A stretch of DNA of 64,000 nucleotides, taken from the NCBI GenBank assembly GCA_049487715.1, contig CP150574.1, positions 310,001-374,000 on the forward strand, written 5' to 3'. Under the pieces are notes generated by a model, which was not told the origin of the DNA, did not search any database, and was given only the letters and a program-made list of their open reading frames with translations. This DNA comes from Pycnococcus provasolii (Eukaryota; Chlorophyta; Pseudoscourfieldiophyceae; Pseudoscourfieldiales). Numbering within the stretch: the first letter of the stretch is position 1; each line of letters begins with the position of its first letter. Of this stretch, positions 59,543 through 64,000 are shown piece by piece. A program made the position numbers and the translations under genes.

Positions 59543-60808
59543 ATGATGTCCGCGCCTCTCATAGCTCTCACTTTGTTGCTGTTAGTTTCATGCGTCGTCT
59601 TCTTAGTCTACCAAGACGCATCGACTGGAGATTCTGTCACTGATGGAAGTGATGGGAACCTGCACAGGAGGTGGTTCGGAGGTCGACGAGCGATGGCGCG
59701 CGTGCTTGACCGACGTAAGCACAACGAACACTTCGAAAGGAAGGGATTCGACCCGGCGGCGGAGACGTACGCGCACGACGTCCTGCACGACCACGAAGAC
59801 GAACACGAAGACCACGAACACGGGGACTTTAGGTACGAGGGCATGTACGACGCGGGCGACTCGTACGACGGCGACGCAGAGTGGGACCAGGACCACTACA
59901 ACGGAGACTACTTCGACGAGGACTTCAACATCACAGAACGACTCATCACGCTCTTTCCGTCCATAGACAGTGACGGAAACCTGATGGTGACCGTGGAGGA
60001 GATGGAAGCCTGGCACTACGAGAACGGACTCAACTCAAGCCGTACACGATCGGAGCAGGAGTTCAACACCACCGACGAGGACGGAAGTGGAACGGTCACC
60101 CTGAAAGAGTACCTTAAGGAGGACTTCTTCGACAACCTGCTCACGCCGGAGGGCATGAAGAGCAAGCCTGACCCGAACAAGCACTCGCCCGAAGGTGACG
60201 ACCAAGCAACAGATCAACACGCCGAAGATGGTGAGGACACGGAGGATAACCACTACACGCGCGAGTGGGCGCGCACGATGGCGCGCCAGTTCTCAGCCGC
60301 TGACGCGGACAAGGACGGCGTGCTCAACAAAGATGAATTCCACAACTTCCTCAACCCGGAGGACAGTGGCGACGAAAGCCTCATGGCCGTTCTGCTCGCC
60401 GAAGACGTGAGTGATCGCGACGACAATCGCGACGGCGCACTCAGCTTCGAAGAATTCGAACAAAGCCTGTGGTACGCGCTAAGCTCAGGTGAGTCAACTG
60501 AAGAGGAGACGGGCGAGTGGAACGAGCAGAAGGACAAACAGCGCGCGGAGGCCAAGTTCACGGAAATTGACTCGGACAAGGATGGGCTTGTCACACCTCA
60601 CGAGCTCAAGGCGGTGGCCAAGCAGCTCCATCCGAGTGAGGCTGATTACGCCAAGGAGCAGGCTGCGCACATGGTTGAGCAGGCGGATGGCGACGGCGAC
60701 GGCAAACTCACGCTCGATGAGATGAAAGAGAATCCTTACGTCTTTTATTCAGCGGCATTCCGCAAAGACAGCTCGTACGACGACACGTACCACGACGAGT
60801 TTCGCTAA
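59543..60808 (+). CDS. Multi-EF-hand secretory-pathway protein, calumenin/reticulocalbin-like
   Basis: The 421-residue protein opens with a signal peptide (APLIALTLLLLVSCVVFLVY). Six EF-hand loops follow, for example IDSDGNLMVTVEE, DEDGSGTVTLKE, DADKDGVLNKDE, DDNRDGALSFEE, DSDKDGLVTPHE and DGDGDGKLTLDE, most with complete calcium ligands. This number and the acidic, Asp/His/Glu-rich N-terminal stretch match the CREC family (calumenin, reticulocalbins), which bind calcium with low affinity in the ER and Golgi lumen. The C-terminus reads YHDEFR: calumenin-type ER retention uses a terminal HDEF, but here one Arg follows it, so retention may be impaired or not used. Confidence 0.9.
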   Translation: MMSAPLIALTLLLLVSCVVFLVYQDASTGDSVTDGSDGNLHRRWFGGRRAMARVLDRRKHNEHFERKGFDPAAETYAHDVLHDHEDEHEDHEHGDFRYEGMYDAGDSYDGDAEWDQDHYNGDYFDEDFNITERLITLFPSIDSDGNLMVTVEEMEAWHYENGLNSSRTRSEQEFNTTDEDGSGTVTLKEYLKEDFFDNLLTPEGMKSKPDPNKHSPEGDDQATDQHAEDGEDTEDNHYTREWARTMARQFSAADADKDGVLNKDEFHNFLNPEDSGDESLMAVLLAEDVSDRDDNRDGALSFEEFEQSLWYALSSGESTEEETGEWNEQKDKQRAEAKFTEIDSDKDGLVTPHELKAVAKQLHPSEADYAKEQAAHMVEQADGDGDGKLTLDEMKENPYVFYSAAFRKDSSYDDTYHDEFR

Positions 60809-60978
60809 ATCGAAAACGCATGAGATGCGTGCGAATGCGTTGCTACTTCTTTAATCTATCTAAATATTGTAATACCGCAGGAAAACAACAACAAAAACAA
60901 CAACAAAAAAACCGTCATTTTGCCCAAAATCAGCATCGAGGATTTTTGTTACCAACACAATCCCCAAGTTGACTTCTT

Positions 60979-63420
60979 CTAGTATCGCTCGCCGAAGCGA
61001 ACGAACCAGGTGCCTTTGCCGCTGTTGTCGTCGCGGCACCACTCACAGCGCGCGGCACCCACCTTCATGCCAAAGCCAGTACCAGATCCGGAACCTGGCT
61101 TGCGGTAGTACGCGGATGGGTTGCCACCGCTAAGCTCGAGGCCACCCAGACGACCCGTCACACCCTCGTGGAAAATGTATCCGTATGTGCGAGTGAAGGG
61201 CATGGGCGCGCGCAGCTCGGCGCCGTATTCGACGATGCGCTTCGCCACGCCGAGCTCGCCAACCTGGAATCCTCGGCAGCTGTACGGTCCCCCGAGCGTC
61301 CATGCTTCGTGAGGAGCACAGTCTCCGATGGTGTCGCCCACCTTAAGGTGCAAAATGCTGGCAAAATGCGGCGACTGTGCGAATCCGCGGACGTTGCGCG
61401 GTGGCGGGCACAAGCTCATGAAACGCGTGAAATCGGCTGACACGCGGCAGGACATGGCAAGCGGATTGCAGAGCCCAATGCCCGTCTCCGCGAGGTAAAC
61501 GTCGCGAGACCCGACGAGCTGTCCACCCTTCCAAAGCGTGGTGTCGCGCGTCAGCGTCGCCTGCGTGAAGGCGAGGTAATCCTTACCGCTCTCGCTGTGG
61601 CTCGTCTTTGGGCCGTCGGCGAGCGCGCCGGCAGCTGATGCCGCGGCACCGCCACGGCCACCACCCTCGCCGCGCGACCCGCGCGGGCACAGCTCGCCAT
61701 TCTCGTCACGGCTGCACACCTCTTGAAGGCTCACGCCGACGCTCGTGCTGGAGTTGCGGCTGTGTGTCTGGTGGATGTGCGCACGAATGCCACTGCGATC
61801 CACCCAGATCTTCGGCGGCTCCGACTCCTGGCCGTACATCGCCATCGGGCTGTTGCCGCCGCTGTATCCGCTGAAGGCTGGCGACGTACGCCTGTGGTTG
61901 AACCAGCTTGCGCGCAGCGTGCTCTTGTTCTTGTCCTTCTCACCGAAGATGTAGGGCCTCGTGAGCTCCGCCTTGTAGCCGAGGTCGTCGCGCGGCTCGA
62001 AGATATTTCCCGTGCTCACGTTCGCGTTGAGCTGAATTCCCTTGTTCTTGATATTTCTGTTCTCGAGGAAGATGTTGCAACCAGGCTTCCATGTGGCGAA
62101 CGCCGGCTTGCCGTTCTCAGCAGGCGCGATGTTCCACTCGAGCTCTGTCTCGGCCACCTTGACGGGGCGCTCGCGCAGGTAGACGTTCACATTCACACGA
62201 TTCTGTTCCTTCTCGTCCGGCGAGGGGATCACCTGGACGTTATCGAACAGCTGCGTGTTGAAAATGTCGCGCAGGGCAATCTTGCCATCGTCGACGCTGT
62301 ACACCTCGCCAATCGCCATGGACGACGGCAGTTCTCGCTTCACGATCTTCTTCGGCGTCTGCCCCTTTGACTTTTCGTTGTTGCCGTCGTCGACGTACAC
62401 GAGCTTCACGCTCTTGATCTCGCCCTCCATGAGATGCGCGACGATGTTGCCGTCGTCCATGCCGTCGAAGGCGTACACTTGCCCGAACACCTGCCCCTTG
62501 TTGTGGTAGTGCCTTTCGATGATTTTCTTCGCCTCCGCGAGCTTGTTCACCGTGAGGCGTCCTCCTGACTGCAGCACGGTGCTCGCCCTCTCCTCTATAT
62601 CCCTTGGCAGGTGCTTCGGCCTCCTGGCGTTCGCGTATCCCATGCCCTCTGTCCAAGATCCGTCGTCCACCTTGAAGCTGCGTACGACGGGCCAGCTCTT
62701 GTCCTCGAAACGGAAGATGACGTGCGCCCCTTGCTTCGCCATGTCTGCTCCCTCTCTGATGGGCCGCACTTCCACGTCGACGTTCTCGAACAGCCCGAGT
62801 CCGGCGAGCTGTGAGACGTCTTCCTGGAGCGACTCCTGCGTCATCTTTGCGCCAATCTGCGTGTTAAGTCCCTCCAGAAGCTCGTCTTCCTTCGGTATGC
62901 CCTCTCCCGGATTGAGTCCGGCAGTCTCGACCTTCTTGACCAGGAAGGTTGCGCCCGAGCCGCCCTTCTTCTTTTTCTTCTTCTTCTTGGGCGCATCTGC
63001 CTCGGCGTATGCCGCGCCGAACGAGCTCCACGAGCTTCCACCGCCACCGCCACCGCCTCCACCTCCGCCTCCAACGCCTCCACTTCCTCCACCTCCGCCA
63101 GTCACCGCTACAAGTGACGCGAGCGAGGCTGCGCACGTCGCAACGACGCCCTTTGCGGAGAACGCCGCGCCTGCTCCCGTCGCTAGTAGGCTAGGTCTGT
63201 CGTTCACCAGTGGTGTGTCAGGTGTATCCGCCGCCGGGTTGGAGTCTGCGCCAATCACCGCCGACTCTGCGTGCGAGTGTGAAGGTGAGGGGGAAGGTCC
63301 ACGCGCATGCGCGTGAACTTTCCTAATCGCCCTATGACTAGACTCTGAGCGAATCGTGCTCCGTCCTCCCCTTGACACCTTGGCTCCTGCTGCTGACAGT
63401 GACATGACAACCGAGCACAA
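60979..63420 (-). CDS. TOC75: TOC75-type outer-envelope import channel (Omp85 family)
   Basis: The frame has 813 residues (an alternative Met at 63405 gives 808). After a Ser/Arg-rich transit region and a poly-Gly tract, as found in the bipartite TOC75 presequence, come POTRA repeats (LAGLGLFENVDVEVRPI, KKIIERHYHNKGQVFGQVYA, KIALRDIFNTQLFDNVQVIP) and a C-terminal beta-barrel. Barrel landmarks include WKPGCNIFLENRNIKNKGIQ, PPKIWVDRSGIRAHI, LGGPYSCRGFQVGELG (the Omp85 VRGY/F loop) and the closing strand GTWFVRFGERY. These match plant TOC75 closely. TOC75 is the translocation pore for nuclear-encoded proteins across the plastid outer envelope. It is convergent with the EF-hand gene. Confidence 0.94.
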   Translation of the reverse strand: MCSVVMSLSAAGAKVSRGGRSTIRSESSHRAIRKVHAHARGPSPSPSHSHAESAVIGADSNPAADTPDTPLVNDRPSLLATGAGAAFSAKGVVATCAASLASLVAVTGGGGGSGGVGGGGGGGGGGGGSSWSSFGAAYAEADAPKKKKKKKKGGSGATFLVKKVETAGLNPGEGIPKEDELLEGLNTQIGAKMTQESLQEDVSQLAGLGLFENVDVEVRPIREGADMAKQGAHVIFRFEDKSWPVVRSFKVDDGSWTEGMGYANARRPKHLPRDIEERASTVLQSGGRLTVNKLAEAKKIIERHYHNKGQVFGQVYAFDGMDDGNIVAHLMEGEIKSVKLVYVDDGNNEKSKGQTPKKIVKRELPSSMAIGEVYSVDDGKIALRDIFNTQLFDNVQVIPSPDEKEQNRVNVNVYLRERPVKVAETELEWNIAPAENGKPAFATWKPGCNIFLENRNIKNKGIQLNANVSTGNIFEPRDDLGYKAELTRPYIFGEKDKNKSTLRASWFNHRRTSPAFSGYSGGNSPMAMYGQESEPPKIWVDRSGIRAHIHQTHSRNSSTSVGVSLQEVCSRDENGELCPRGSRGEGGGRGGAAASAAGALADGPKTSHSESGKDYLAFTQATLTRDTTLWKGGQLVGSRDVYLAETGIGLCNPLAMSCRVSADFTRFMSLCPPPRNVRGFAQSPHFASILHLKVGDTIGDCAPHEAWTLGGPYSCRGFQVGELGVAKRIVEYGAELRAPMPFTRTYGYIFHEGVTGRLGGLELSGGNPSAYYRKPGSGSGTGFGMKVGAARCEWCRDDNSGKGTWFVRFGERY

Positions 63421-64000
63421 AATGAGAATCAGTGCAATTCACAAGAACACAAGAGCAACACAAGCAGTGCAACTACCCTATGAGCACGAGAAAGAAACAC
63501 CTGAATGGAAAGAAACACCAGCAGCTGGGAATGAACGACAACTTGTGTGCGTTTTCTTGACGAGACAACTTACTTGTCGGAGCCGCCGCCGCACTGCGAC
63601 TGCTTCCAAGGGGCCCGGGGGGTTGAAAAAAGGAGCTCCACAAGGGCTTATCCAAAAACGACCCCTCATCAAACTCTCAAAGGGATCCCGGTTCGGGTCA
63701 CCCTCAGTTTATTCACCCTAACCCTCCCTAACCCTAATAACCCTAACAGTTACAGTTTTGGGTGGTTACGATAGGGTTTGGGTTTTGTTCCAAGGGTTAG
63801 GGTTAGGGTTGGGCTGTTGTCCACCTCTGTTGTCCGTTAAGTTAGACTAGGCTGGCCTTACGATAGGTAAGAAGGAAGTGCCTGACTATGCGTGACTATC
63901 CATACTGTATTCTTAGTACAGTAGACTATCTAGTGTGTCCAGACGTGTGTGTGGGGACTTCTAATGTGTGTGGCGTGACCAGTGCCATGTTTATGTAAAC
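63421..64000. other. Upstream region of TOC75 to the window edge
   Basis: No gene is supported. Telomere-like tracts in opposite orientation lie at 63716-63748 (CCCTAA) and 63793-63811 (TTAGGG). Confidence 0.6.
63716..63811. repeat. Paired telomere-like tracts in inverted orientation
   Basis: Three to four CCCTAA-type units at 63716-63748 face three TTAGGG units at 63793-63811, about 300 bp upstream of the TOC75 start codon. Confidence 0.88.

Overview
The window is a gene-dense stretch of nuclear DNA from a eukaryotic photosynthetic organism, most likely a green alga (a prasinophyte-like chlorophyte; the exact genus is a guess I cannot support). Evidence for the green lineage is a TOC75-type plastid import pore, the two thylakoid-lumen photosystem II assembly factors HCF136 and CYP38, a bacterial-type plastid UMP kinase, an NLA-type SPX-RING ubiquitin ligase and a divergent FtsZ-like protein. 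Eukaryotic housekeeping genes (CCT8, NIP7, ATG12, auxilin-like J protein, COA5/PET191, bZIP and R2R3-MYB factors) lie among them. Most genes are single-exon; five have one GT-AG intron each (86-503 nt), reconstructed here from protein similarity.

Layout. 1-12.4 kb: a partial gene, a membrane protein, an auxilin-like protein with DPF repeats, a Nudix hydrolase, COA5, a MYB factor, a rhomboid protease and a VAT-1-like oxidoreductase. 12.4-17.5 kb: a 1,678-residue USP-family protein. 19.2-27.2 kb: NIP7, ATG12, a thioredoxin-domain protein, then HCF136 and CYP38 divergently transcribed from one ~400-bp interval, and plastid UMP kinase. 27.2-37.1 kb: an SRA-SET protein with a non-canonical SET motif, a coiled-coil protein, an S13 (DacB/PBP4) D-Ala-D-Ala peptidase and a tail-anchored NDP-kinase-like protein. 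37.1-41 kb: sparse region with an 88-bp tandem repeat, a zinc-knuckle ORF and a PLAC8 gene. 41-47.5 kb: NLA-like ligase, FtsZ-like protein, two small membrane proteins, bZIP factor. 47.95-52.02 kb: a decayed two-gene DNA transposon. 53-63.4 kb: FKBP-TPR protein, an acidic helical protein, CCT8, an EF-hand secretory-pathway protein and TOC75.

Two themes stand out. First, short (TTAGGG/CCCTAA)n tracts occur in many 5' intergenic intervals, usually 50-350 bp from a start codon, and in none of the convergent 3' intervals, suggesting a promoter role rather than a chromosome end. Second, the transposon has well-preserved terminal inverted repeats and carries a DDE_Tnp_4-type transposase facing an XPG/FEN/EXO1-family nuclease gene; both are broken by frameshifts. 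This pairing is the best candidate for an undescribed system in the window.

Limits: all homology calls come from reading the translated sequence by eye. Two reading frames (HCF136 and a small mitochondrial-like protein) break at homopolymers, which may be sequencing errors.
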